Shown: positions 1-7,060 of the stretch, in pieces
Layout of the letters: every line of letters begins with the position of its first letter
Position numbering within the stretch: the stretch's first letter is position 1
Assembly: GCA_002427845.1 (NCBI GenBank)
Contig: DIYZ01000290.1
Coordinates: forward strand, 24,613 to 35,344
Source of the DNA: Chloracidobacterium sp. UBA6041
GTDB taxonomy: Bacteria > Acidobacteriota > Blastocatellia > Pyrinomonadales > Pyrinomonadaceae
Length of the DNA: 10,732 nt
Direction of reading: 5' to 3'
The notes under the pieces: generated by a model
Seen by the model: only the letters and a program-made list of their open reading frames with translations
What the model was told of the DNA's origin: nothing
Database searches by the model: none
Made by a program: the position numbers and the translations under genes

Positions 1-12
1 TAAGAGAAAAGC

Positions 13-28
13 GACACTTCTAAGTGCC
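13..28. terminator. Small hairpin with T-rich flank in the outgoing leader
   Basis: GACACT (13-18) pairs with AGTGCC (23-28) around the loop TCTA: five Watson-Crick pairs and one G-T. On the plus strand TTTT follows directly. On the minus strand GC and then a T-rich stretch follow. It lies about 35-50 nt into the transcript expected from the promoter at 71-98, so it could be an attenuator, an end of a short RNA, or nothing. The stem is short, so the call is weak. Confidence 0.3.
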
Positions 29-70
29 TTTTGAACCCCTCGATTTCAATTTCCCCTAAACGGAAACTGA

Positions 71-98
71 ATTATAAGGCCAGTCGAATACTTGTCAA
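71..98 (-). promoter_or_regulatory. Consensus sigma-70 promoter reading out of the window
   Basis: On the minus strand TTGACA (98-93) is followed by a 16-bp spacer and TATAAT (76-71). Both hexamers match the sigma-70 consensus exactly. Transcription should begin near 63-67 and run left past position 1. No ATG occurs on the minus strand between there and the window edge, so the leader is at least about 60 nt or the product is an RNA. The promoter lies downstream of the NTPase gene and cannot serve any gene inside the window. Confidence 0.72.
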
Positions 99-161
99 GA
101 AGACCCTCACCATAAAGCTCTAACGTATGTTGGCGTGAGGCCGCAAGGTTCAGGCAAACGC

Positions 162-836
162 TTAAGCTGCAGCTCCTGGCCAATTGGTTTGCCGCTGTTG
201 CTGCCGTACCGGCAAGCTGATTTTCCGCAGGTGATTTACCAGCCAGGGCAGATCCTGACGTGTGAAAACCGGCACTCCATAGTTCAAATCTGCTGGGAGC
301 GCCATCTGCAAGAATTCGTTCAGACGCTCTTTCGCCCCGGTTTGATTCTCATCCGACAAATAAAAAGCGGTGACGCGAGTCAATGCACATCTGGCGGTGT
401 TTTTAATCTTCAATTCATCAGCACGTGCGACCATGATAAAAAAATCCGGGTTGATGAATTGTGTGGGACTGTTCCCCTCGACAAAAACGCCGCTCGCTTG
501 CACGCGCGCAATTGCTTTGGTGATTCCGTCTGCAACCTGGCGATCGGTCGCAATCACCCAATGCACGTTAGCTGCGCCCGCATCCCAATAGCGACCGGTA
601 TCTTTGGAGGCGGTGTAGGTCAGTTCCCTACCCGAGTGAATAACGGCCTCGTCTGCCAATAGATGACTAACGCAACAGGCTTGCGGGTCCTTACCGCAGG
701 AACGATAGTGCCCCCGTGTCGTCTTTATCGCTTCCCAGCCTGGGAACGCAGGCAGCAACTCGCAAAGCAACGTAGTCTTACCTACTTCAGAAGTAAATCC
801 GCCTATCGCAATAATTGTTGGGCGCTGGAAACTCAT
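162..836 (-). CDS. MobB/BioD-like P-loop NTPase, unknown substrate
   Basis: The 224-residue product has a nucleotide-binding loop at residues 13-21, GFTSEVGKT. This is the G-x5-GKT form seen in dethiobiotin synthetase and other SIMIBI-class NTPases. A possible Walker-B-like strand ends in VEGNS (119-123), recalling the VEG motif of MobB (molybdopterin-guanine dinucleotide synthesis). A cysteine cluster, SCGKDPQACCVSH (46-58), follows a KTTRGHYR segment and could bind a metal or sulfur cluster; this is inference. There is no signal peptide or membrane segment, so it is probably cytoplasmic. The ATG at 836 is preferred because it puts the P-loop about 12 residues in, as in MobB; a GTG at 878 would add 14 unremarkable residues. 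Neither start has a clear ribosome binding site. It lies 107 bp after the lipoprotein gene on the same strand and may be the last gene of that unit. No molybdenum-cofactor gene is nearby, so the substrate is open. Confidence 0.72.
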   Translation of the reverse strand: MSFQRPTIIAIGGFTSEVGKTTLLCELLPAFPGWEAIKTTRGHYRSCGKDPQACCVSHLLADEAVIHSGRELTYTASKDTGRYWDAGAANVHWVIATDRQVADGITKAIARVQASGVFVEGNSPTQFINPDFFIMVARADELKIKNTARCALTRVTAFYLSDENQTGAKERLNEFLQMALPADLNYGVPVFTRQDLPWLVNHLRKISLPVRQQQRQTNWPGAAA

Positions 837-943
837 AGCCAAATTAAATCGCGGGACCCAGTCATGCGTTTCGACCACGTGCGATCGCTTTTTCTACCTC
901 GTAACGGTTTTGAATAATTCACCAACAACTTCCCGCGGGCGAG

Positions 944-2104
944 TTACTTCTTCTTCTTTTCCTTCTCTTTATTACCGGCGGTTGGAGGGCTGACTTTCAG
1001 GTAGCCTCTGGCGTCCTTATAAATTCCGTACTGAACGTCGTTGACTTGTCCGTTTTCATCCTGCACTCGAATAGTGAATGTCTTATTATCCGGTGTTCCT
1101 TGAATCCGGCAGGGCAAGTAGCCCTTCAAATCCGGACTGCGATAAGCCGTATAGTGTTCCTGATCGCGTTTGTCGTAACCGAGCACGTAGATACGATCGA
1201 AGTCTGGCTCATCTAATGTGTGGGGCTGGTTGGAGCTGCTCTTCTCGAGAATTACCCAACTTCCCGGCTTTCCCTCTCTCGCTGCGTCTTTAGACTTGGA
1301 CCCTTCGGCCTCAGCAGGTTCCCCGTCGAGCCTTTGCCACGCCACAAATTCACGACCGGTGCGGTAAAAGATAATATCGCTCGGCACTTTCAATTCAACC
1401 TGTTTGCCATACATCCAACCGGCCGGTGCCGGTGAAATCGAAGTAGGCAAACGAACCTTGTACCAGAGTTCGTTGGTTTCCTCCGGTTCGTTCTCTTCCT
1501 GACTTTCCCTATTCCCGCGACTATTTCCCGGTTGAGCGCTTCCGGCCTTCGGTGCGATGTCACTCTCGATCGCCTCTGAGGATTTTGGTTTAGGCACTCG
1601 TTTCCAGCCGACAATTTCGAAGCTTGAGCCGCTATCCAGCCGCATCATTATGTTTTCGTTACCACTCCGATCCGGACTGAGCCGAAGGTTTGAACTGGCG
1701 CGAAGCTGGCCCGTCGCCTGAGCCGGAATACCCTTGTCTTCTTCGGCGAGTTTCTTAGCGGCCTGAAGCACTTCGTCCGGCATGACATTGCGGGATTCGA
1801 TCCAGCCCTCCGTATTGTCTTCATCGTGTCCTTGCACACGAAGCCAACGCTCTTTCTTGGAGTTGTCGGTCGGGTCCTGGACGTCCTGAAAATCCAGGAT
1901 ATCAACTTCATCGCCGCGATTCACTTCCAACAAATCGGCCGCGACTACGGCTGTTGAACTCCGGATCTGTGCGCGCCGCGCAACCACAACCCCGGTATTG
2001 CTTCTCTTCGCAAGTGTCTTGCAACCTGCGACCAGCGTCAGCGCAAGCAGGATTAGCAAACTCTTGTAAAGAGCATTCATCAGTTTGATATTTGTAATGA
2101 CCAT
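944..2104 (-). CDS. Lipoprotein with SH3-like domains
   Basis: The 386-residue precursor has a lysine-containing start, a hydrophobic stretch and a lipobox LVAG-C with the acylated cysteine at residue 28, so the mature protein should be membrane-anchored outside the cytoplasm. Two bacterial SH3-like regions are visible. The first (about 38-110) ends in a WLRVQG...EGWI pattern. The second (about 130-240) contains RASSNLRLSPD and ends WYKVRL...AGWMYGK, but is split by an acidic Ser/Asn/Glu-rich insert near 175-210. A further domain of unknown type follows (about 245-375), then a lysine-rich tail (KEKEKKKK). SH3-like domains of this kind often bind peptidoglycan or protein partners; binding here is inferred. 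The start could also be the ATG at 2080, which leaves a good 20-residue lipoprotein signal. It begins 29 bp after the stop of the M61-like peptidase gene, so the two are probably co-transcribed and act in the same compartment. Confidence 0.75.
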   Translation of the reverse strand: MVITNIKLMNALYKSLLILLALTLVAGCKTLAKRSNTGVVVARRAQIRSSTAVVAADLLEVNRGDEVDILDFQDVQDPTDNSKKERWLRVQGHDEDNTEGWIESRNVMPDEVLQAAKKLAEEDKGIPAQATGQLRASSNLRLSPDRSGNENIMMRLDSGSSFEIVGWKRVPKPKSSEAIESDIAPKAGSAQPGNSRGNRESQEENEPEETNELWYKVRLPTSISPAPAGWMYGKQVELKVPSDIIFYRTGREFVAWQRLDGEPAEAEGSKSKDAAREGKPGSWVILEKSSSNQPHTLDEPDFDRIYVLGYDKRDQEHYTAYRSPDLKGYLPCRIQGTPDNKTFTIRVQDENGQVNDVQYGIYKDARGYLKVSPPTAGNKEKEKKKK

Positions 2105-2133
2105 TCTTAACTCTTCACCATGGCGGATTAAGA

Positions 2134-3690
2134 CTATTTCCGATAACCAAGGCAGCCAAGCAGTTTTCGTTGTGGTTTACTTAAGCTCGGACCAACAGTC
2201 AACTTTGTGCCCAAACCAGTTTTTTGAATTTGCAGGCCATAAGGAACCAGCAGTGGTTCCAGGCTGACCCTGTCCGGGCTTTGCACATAAACCTTCACGA
2301 AGGATTCCATTCCTTCGCGTTCACTCAAGACCTTAATTATAGTCTCGTTTGCGCTTTCCTGTCCTGTGGGCACAAGCCGGAAAAGTTCCTTATACAAGTC
2401 ATCAAACGATGCTGCGCAGTCAGTGCGATTGCTCAACATAAGATCGTAGATGAATGCGACCAGCATCCCCTTGTCGTATACCAACGATGACGAGGTGGTC
2501 CAACGACGCTCTGAAGCTTCCAACAGAGACAACGTATCTGAGTCTGCGGACGCAAGGTATGAGTCGTATACGCGCGCCAGCGTTGCCAGATAATCATCAA
2601 ATGAAATTGCACTGAGACGAACGTCGGTGCGCAGGGCCTGATAGAGAGTGAAGCCCTCAAAGAACCAGTCGTAATCGCCGGCCAGCTTCAGAGAGTTTGG
2701 CACCCAAAGGTGAAAGAGCTCGTGAGTGAGTATGATTTCCAGCATCGCGAGAACGGTCTTCCGGCTCGCTCTGCGACCCAAAAGCAACACTACAACATTG
2801 CCTCTTGTCTCAGCGCTCCATTTCTCGGGCGACGACTCGCCTGGGTACGGCAGCAGCATGACCAGTGCGTCGCGTTTGAGCATAAAGCCCGTAACCTTCA
2901 AATACTCTTCGATTATCTCTGCGCCAGTTTTTGTCGCGTCGTCACCGGAGAAGGGCCACTCGCCCGAGGTAATAACAGATAACTTCGTCAACCCAATCCG
3001 CCTGCTCGCTTCCCGTAATGACGGGCCAACCATGAATACCGTTTTTTCCGGCTCGTCAGAGGAATAGCCACTGCCGTCGCTCCTCGCGTTCGAGCGTATG
3101 GTCCATCCCGGCGGAACGTCTAACTGGATCGCAACCTTCGAGAAGTTGCCGGCATCCTTCGTTGCTAGAGGCAGTAAATCGGCTAACATCAAAAGTCCGT
3201 GCTCCGGACTGAGCGAGGAGACGTGAGACATTTGCGACGGCCGCGAGGGCACACCCACGTCGACGTCGTAGCTGAATCGCGTGAATTTTTGGGCGGCCTG
3301 ATATTCGCCGGGCGCGAGCTTTTGCACCGGGAGGCTTTCGCCACTCTGATTGCTTACTTCGAGCTTTTCAATCCGTTCGCCCAATCCCAGTACGCCGCCA
3401 TAATTATTGCGAAACGACAAGCTGGTGGCGGCAGATGGAACCCCCCCGGTAATCCTGATCCGCGCAGGGGCGACGGACGTAATGGCGATGCGAGCGCGCA
3501 GGGTTTGCGCGTTAACAGCAGCCGCACCAACCACCATGAGCAACCCTAAAACAATGAAAAGCGTTACGGATCGCGCTAGCTGCGCGGGGCCAAAAAGTTG
3601 TCCTAGACAGGGGAATAGAACGGTGCGTAACTTCGTAATGTTTTGTGGTTCAGATCGAGTCAAAACTCGTTTGACAGTGAAGGTAGGCAT
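2134..3690 (-). CDS. Secreted M61-like zinc metallopeptidase
   Basis: From the ATG at 3690 the product has 518 residues. A hydrophobic segment (about 41-57) ending AAAVNAQ looks like a signal peptide or anchor with a long N-region. The zinc site is HELFH at 323-327, with the third ligand in WFFEGF (Glu 345), 18 residues after the second His. A YDKGMLVAFIYDLML segment (about 405-419) matches the Y-x-KG region of M61 (glycyl aminopeptidase-type) gluzincins. The N-terminal half is beta-rich, as in that family. No C-terminal PDZ domain is evident; the chain ends about 190 residues after the zinc site. Substrate is unknown. An in-frame ATG at 3750 would add 20 residues but has no ribosome binding site. 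The chosen ATG has only AAGG directly before it, so the start is uncertain. It leads the lipoprotein gene and is divergent from the small ORF/VWA unit. Confidence 0.78.
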   Translation of the reverse strand: MPTFTVKRVLTRSEPQNITKLRTVLFPCLGQLFGPAQLARSVTLFIVLGLLMVVGAAAVNAQTLRARIAITSVAPARIRITGGVPSAATSLSFRNNYGGVLGLGERIEKLEVSNQSGESLPVQKLAPGEYQAAQKFTRFSYDVDVGVPSRPSQMSHVSSLSPEHGLLMLADLLPLATKDAGNFSKVAIQLDVPPGWTIRSNARSDGSGYSSDEPEKTVFMVGPSLREASRRIGLTKLSVITSGEWPFSGDDATKTGAEIIEEYLKVTGFMLKRDALVMLLPYPGESSPEKWSAETRGNVVVLLLGRRASRKTVLAMLEIILTHELFHLWVPNSLKLAGDYDWFFEGFTLYQALRTDVRLSAISFDDYLATLARVYDSYLASADSDTLSLLEASERRWTTSSSLVYDKGMLVAFIYDLMLSNRTDCAASFDDLYKELFRLVPTGQESANETIIKVLSEREGMESFVKVYVQSPDRVSLEPLLVPYGLQIQKTGLGTKLTVGPSLSKPQRKLLGCLGYRK

Positions 3691-3909
3691 CCTTATATTA
3701 CTGTTCAGGACTCTAACACATCGCTCAAAAACGTGACCAGAGAACCACATTTCAAGCTAAGCAGACCGCATGCGACGTTTTCCCGCGTGCTCTCATTTCT
3801 GCTGCTCGGTTTTATCGTCTAGTTATATGAATCTCGCCGCAGACGCGATACACAATCTCATTGACGGAATGACTGTTGCTAACAAAAATGAAATGAGTCT
3901 GGTGGCAAG

Positions 3910-3939
3910 TTGAGCTAATCTGAACTTAGCCTGAACTTA
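3910..3939. promoter_or_regulatory. Direct-repeat operator candidate
   Basis: CTGAACTTA occurs at 3920-3928 and again at 3931-3939, an 11-bp period or about one helical turn. A weaker copy, TTGAGCTAA (six of nine identical), precedes them at 3910-3918. The repeats end 37 bp before the -35 hexamer of the rightward promoter. Tandem half-sites at 11-bp spacing are typical of OmpR/PhoB-type response regulators. A binding role here is inference, and the site could act on either divergent unit. Confidence 0.4.
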
Positions 3940-3976
3940 AATTCGTGTGAAGACCTTTTTTTTGCCGTGTCTTTGG

Positions 3977-4005
3977 TTGACACTTTGCCAGGGCGATTTT
4001 AGAAT
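3977..4005 (+). promoter_or_regulatory. Near-consensus sigma-70 promoter for the small ORF and VWA gene
   Basis: TTGACA (3977-3982), a 17-bp spacer and TAGAAT (4000-4005) make a near-perfect housekeeping promoter. A run of eight T ends 13 bp upstream of the -35 and may act as a bend or UP-like element. The expected transcription start is near 4012, giving a leader of about 42 nt before the ATG at 4054. Confidence 0.75.
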
Positions 4006-4041
4006 ACAGCCTGTTATCGTCCCTTGTTCTGTCCTAACTTT

Positions 4042-4046
4042 GAGGG
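4042..4046 (+). promoter_or_regulatory. Ribosome binding site of the small ORF
   Basis: GAGGG lies 7 nt before the ATG at 4054. It is one of the better Shine-Dalgarno matches in the window, where most genes show weak or no site. This supports translation of the 25-codon ORF that follows. Confidence 0.65.
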
Positions 4047-4053
4047 ATCAGTT

Positions 4054-4131
4054 ATGAGTCTAGTCAAGATCATCGTAATCACAATAATTGTGATTCTGAG
4101 CATTTTGCTTTTCGGTCGCTTTTTCGTCTAA
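4054..4131 (+). CDS. Small single-pass membrane peptide, 25 aa
   Basis: The ORF encodes 25 residues. It begins MSLVKIIVIT, continues as an unbroken Ile/Val/Leu-rich segment of about 16 residues, and ends FGRFFV. Lysine 5 and arginine 22 bracket one predicted transmembrane helix. Three signals support it as a gene: a near-consensus promoter 50-75 bp upstream, GAGGG at 7-nt spacing, and a clean TAA stop 14 bp before the start of the VWA gene. The 14-bp gap contains a tiny AGCC/GGCT hairpin, and the VWA start has no ribosome binding site of its own, so the peptide's translation may couple to it. I do not recognise the family. It could be a functional membrane microprotein or a leader peptide that controls the VWA gene. 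Confidence 0.6.
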   Translation: MSLVKIIVITIIVILSILLFGRFFV

Positions 4132-4145
4132 GCCGAACGGCTTGA

Positions 4146-5225
4146 ATGCTCCTGCCTGCCGCAACGCCAAGAAAAATCCTTGCAACTGTAAATGCGGTAT
4201 TTCTGCGTTCCCGCGCGCAAGCTTCCCTCGGGGCTGTTTGCATTCTCCTCGCGATAATCGCGCTGCCCTCAACTCATCTTCAGGCCCAGGAACCACGAAG
4301 CGGCGATGAGGTCGTCAGAGTCAACACGGATCTGCTGGTTTTCTCCATTCGTATTCGAGATAAACGCGGACCAGCCGCGAACACATTGACTGAACGCGAT
4401 CTCTTACTAAAGGACGAGGACCACGTTACCACCGGGCTATTCTTGTACCACGGCGCCGATCGCGTTGCCTTTGTCTTTGCCCTGGATCAATCCGGCAGTT
4501 TGCGCGAGATTGTTTCGCAGCAGCGCGAAGCCGCGCTGGCTCTGGCTGGCCGATTCGGCGACCGGTCTCAGGTCGCCGTCATTCGCTTCGCGGAGAAGCC
4601 GACGGTCGTGGCGCCCTTTGGCAGAGATACCTCTGCGGCGCGTGAGGCGTTTAGCTTCCCTGTTCGGGCCAATCAACATACAGCAATATTCGATGCCGCG
4701 GACGCCGCAGTAAACGCCTTTGATGGGCTTCCCCAAGTTCGTTCTGAACGTCGCATCGCAGTTTTGATTAGTGACGGACTCGATAACGCGAGCACAATCA
4801 AGGCGGGATCGGTAATTCAGGCGGCAATGCGAAAACATGTCTCTTTTTATGTAATCCACTTGCCGCTGTTTGAGCCGCGTGACGGGCGCCTGGCAGTGCG
4901 TTCGCCAGCAAAGGGCTTTCGCGAACTTGCCGAAAAAACCGGTGGCAAATATTTTCTTGTCGGCAATTCAAGCACAGCGCTCGCGCCCCAGACGAACAAG
5001 ACAAACAACGATTTGACGCCAATCTTTCAAGCAATCGAAGACGACCTAAGGAGCCAGTATCTGCTCGGTTTTTATGCCGGCGAGGGCGCGCGAGATGGTC
5101 GCAATCATCGCTTCACGATCGGCCTCCCAGAAGGCCTTGAGTATCAAATTGGCGGCTATGGGTACTCCCGGACCCATGAGTTTTTCCACGTCATGCCCCT
5201 CGAACCGGTTAAGGCTACCAAATGA
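4146..5225 (+). CDS. Secreted VWA-domain protein (acidobacterial VWFA-related type)
   Basis: The 359-residue product starts with a basic region and a hydrophobic core (about 27-44), then a likely signal-peptidase site at LQAQ (45-48). A short beta-rich N-terminal region (VRVNTDLLVFSIRIRDKRG) and then a von Willebrand factor A domain (about 106-310) follow, as in the VWFA-related family expanded in Acidobacteria. The MIDAS metal site looks complete: DQSGS (114-118), Thr 179 in HTAIFDA, and Asp 210 in ISDGLD. The C-terminal segment includes YLLGFYAGEGARDGRNHRFTI, usual in this family, probably an adhesion or protein-interaction surface outside the cell. No specific partner is known. It sits 14 bp behind the small membrane ORF and shares its promoter. 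There is no obvious ribosome binding site at this ATG, which suggests coupled translation. Confidence 0.85.
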   Translation: MLLPAATPRKILATVNAVFLRSRAQASLGAVCILLAIIALPSTHLQAQEPRSGDEVVRVNTDLLVFSIRIRDKRGPAANTLTERDLLLKDEDHVTTGLFLYHGADRVAFVFALDQSGSLREIVSQQREAALALAGRFGDRSQVAVIRFAEKPTVVAPFGRDTSAAREAFSFPVRANQHTAIFDAADAAVNAFDGLPQVRSERRIAVLISDGLDNASTIKAGSVIQAAMRKHVSFYVIHLPLFEPRDGRLAVRSPAKGFRELAEKTGGKYFLVGNSSTALAPQTNKTNNDLTPIFQAIEDDLRSQYLLGFYAGEGARDGRNHRFTIGLPEGLEYQIGGYGYSRTHEFFHVMPLEPVKATK

Positions 5226-5297
5226 ACCTCGTGACCTCGTGATTTTCGCTTCCGCTGACTTGCGTCTCTCCGGTTGATTTTGTAAACAGTGCGGGGT

Positions 5298-5322
5298 CCC
5301 CAAGCGGACAGCCCGCTTGGGG
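5298..5322. repeat. Strong GC hairpin in the purH leader
   Basis: A perfect 10-bp stem, CCCCAAGCGG (5298-5307) with CCGCTTGGGG (5313-5322), closes a 5-nt loop, ACAGC. It lies 72 bp after the VWA stop and 44 bp before the purH ATG. No T-run follows, so it is not a standard intrinsic terminator on the plus strand; the minus strand also lacks one. It may be an mRNA processing or stability element, a leader regulatory structure for purH, or a dispersed palindromic repeat. Confidence 0.6.
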
Positions 5323-5366
5323 TGCTAATATCTTTCAAATCCGAACTCAACTGCTGCAATCAAAAC

Positions 5367-7058
5367 ATGACTGAAGATCAGGAACTCGGGCTGCGTAAAA
5401 TTCGCCGCGCACTCATCAGCGTTTCGGACAAAATGGGAATCGTGGATTTTGCGCGCGAACTAAAAAACTTTGGCGTCGAGATCATAAGCACTGGCGGTAC
5501 GGCAATGGCTTTGCGCGACGCGGGCCTCGAAGTGCGTGACGTCTCCGACGTGACGGGTTTTCCGGAAATGATGGACGGCCGCGTGAAGACACTGCATCCG
5601 AAGATTCACGGCGCGTTGCTTGGCCGTCGCGACAACCCCGAGCACCAGAAGGCGATGGGCGAACATGGCATTGAGCCGATCGACCTGCTTGTGGTGAACC
5701 TTTATCCGTTCGAGCAAACGACCAAACGTAAGGAAGTCACGCTTGAGGAAGCTATCGAGCAAATTGATATTGGCGGGCCGGCGATGATTCGATCCGCGGC
5801 CAAGAACTACCATGATGTCGCGGTCATTGTTCTTCCAGCTCAATACACCCGAGTCATTGATGAACTGAATAAGCACGATGGGGCCGTCTCGCTCGACACC
5901 AGAAACTCGCTCGCGCGTGAGGCTTTTGGACAGACGTCACGGTACGACATGATTGTTTGCGCCTATCTCGCTGGGGCGTTTTCTCGCAAGGAAAACGAAG
6001 CCGAAGGCATGGGAGGAAGCATTGGGGGAATGGACCTCGCTGGTTCAGATGGAATTGGCGCTTCGGTGCCCGCAACTAACATCGATTCTGAGGAATTTTC
6101 GATAGAAACTTTTCGAGGCAGCTTGCCGAGCCGGGCCGAGTGGACGATCAGTAAGGCTGCAAATCTGCGTTACGGAGAAAACCCTCATCAAATTGCTGCC
6201 CTGTATAAGACAGCCGTGCGGAGCGGTATCGCCAACGCCGAATTACTTTCCGGCAAGGAAATGTCCTTCAACAACTACGTCGACGCCGATGCCGCCTGGC
6301 AACTCGTCTGCGACTTCGACGAACTGGCCTGCGCGATTATCAAGCACACAAATCCGACCGGCGTCGCGTTGGGCGCGTCTGCGGAAGAGGCTTACCGGCG
6401 CGCGCTGGCAACGGATCCCACCTCCGCCTTCGGCGGCATCGTTGCATTTAATAGAACAGTCGATGCCGCGGCCGCACGTGCGGTTGTAGAGATTTTCACT
6501 GAGGTGATTGTCGCACCCGATTACGATGCTCCGGCGCTCGAGGTGCTACGCGCGAAAAAGAATTTGCGTGTGCTGCGCGCCGGGACCCCCGAGTCTGCAA
6601 CTGGACTTGAGTACAAACACATCAGCGGCGGCATGCTGGTGCAAACGCGCGACACGCATAAGCTGAAGCGAGAGGATCTGAAAGTTGTTACCAAACGCGA
6701 CCCCACCGAGGACGAGATCAGGGATCTTTTGTTCGCCTGGACGGTTTGTAAACATACGAAGTCAAATGCGATTGTTTACGCACGCGAAGGACAGACTGTA
6801 GGCGTGGGTGCGGGACAAATGTCCCGCGTCGATTCGGTGAAGCTTGGCGCCATGCGCGCGCAACTGCCTGTCAAAAACAGCGTGCTCGCTTCTGATGCCT
6901 TCTTCCCTTTTCGCGACGGCATCGACGAGGCGGCGAAAAATGGAATCACGGCAGTGATTCAGCCCGGCGGCTCTATGCGCGATGCGGAAGTGATTGCCGC
7001 TTGCGATGAGCACGGTGTGGCAATGGTGTTTACGGGCACACGGCATTTCAAACATTAA
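5367..7058 (+). CDS. purH: Bifunctional AICAR transformylase/IMP cyclohydrolase
   Basis: PurH catalyses the last two steps of purine synthesis in the cytoplasm: formylation of AICAR with 10-formyl-THF, then ring closure to IMP. The N-terminal MGS-like cyclohydrolase domain (about 10-200) shows RRALISVSDK, STGGTA, GRVKTLHPKIHGALL and IDIGGPAMIRSAAKN. The transformylase domain (about 245-563) shows LRYGENPHQ, SGKEMSFNNYVDADAA, the catalytic-type KHTNPTG (Lys 327, His 328), DPTSAFGGIVAFNR, SNAIV and QPGGSMRD, and ends TGTRHFKH. At 563 residues it is longer than typical PurH (about 510-530). The extra length is mostly a Gly/Met-rich segment (about 208-245) in the linker. The ATG at 5367 fits the family N-terminus; an upstream in-frame GTG at 5289 would pass through the leader hairpin and is rejected. 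The ribosome binding site is weak. Confidence 0.97.
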   Translation: MTEDQELGLRKIRRALISVSDKMGIVDFARELKNFGVEIISTGGTAMALRDAGLEVRDVSDVTGFPEMMDGRVKTLHPKIHGALLGRRDNPEHQKAMGEHGIEPIDLLVVNLYPFEQTTKRKEVTLEEAIEQIDIGGPAMIRSAAKNYHDVAVIVLPAQYTRVIDELNKHDGAVSLDTRNSLAREAFGQTSRYDMIVCAYLAGAFSRKENEAEGMGGSIGGMDLAGSDGIGASVPATNIDSEEFSIETFRGSLPSRAEWTISKAANLRYGENPHQIAALYKTAVRSGIANAELLSGKEMSFNNYVDADAAWQLVCDFDELACAIIKHTNPTGVALGASAEEAYRRALATDPTSAFGGIVAFNRTVDAAAARAVVEIFTEVIVAPDYDAPALEVLRAKKNLRVLRAGTPESATGLEYKHISGGMLVQTRDTHKLKREDLKVVTKRDPTEDEIRDLLFAWTVCKHTKSNAIVYAREGQTVGVGAGQMSRVDSVKLGAMRAQLPVKNSVLASDAFFPFRDGIDEAAKNGITAVIQPGGSMRDAEVIAACDEHGVAMVFTGTRHFKH

Positions 7059-7060
7059 GT

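Larger units (their letters stand above)
3691..4053. other. Divergent intergenic region
   Basis: This stretch separates the leftward peptidase unit from the rightward small-ORF/VWA unit. It holds a strong rightward promoter (3977-4005), a pair of 9-bp direct repeats with a weaker third copy (3910-3939), and a run of eight T (3956-3963) just upstream of the promoter. I found no convincing promoter for the leftward gene and no terminator. A possible 28-codon reading frame at 3827-3913 lacks a ribosome binding site and is not called. Confidence 0.6.

Noticed and set aside
105..140. CCTCAC/GTGAGG inverted repeat as a terminator of the NTPase gene
   Set aside because: Only 6 bp of stem with a 24-nt loop and no T-run on the minus strand.
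135..662. Long plus-strand reading frames opposite the NTPase gene
   Set aside because: They are antisense to a protein with a clear P-loop, have no ribosome binding site and show no recognisable domain.
3827..3913. A 28-codon reading frame in the divergent intergenic region
   Set aside because: No ribosome binding site, no promoter in front of it, and it lies upstream of the strong promoter rather than in its transcript.
5260..5288. TTGCGT-N17-TAAACA as a purH promoter
   Set aside because: Too few consensus bases in either hexamer; the spacing alone is not convincing.
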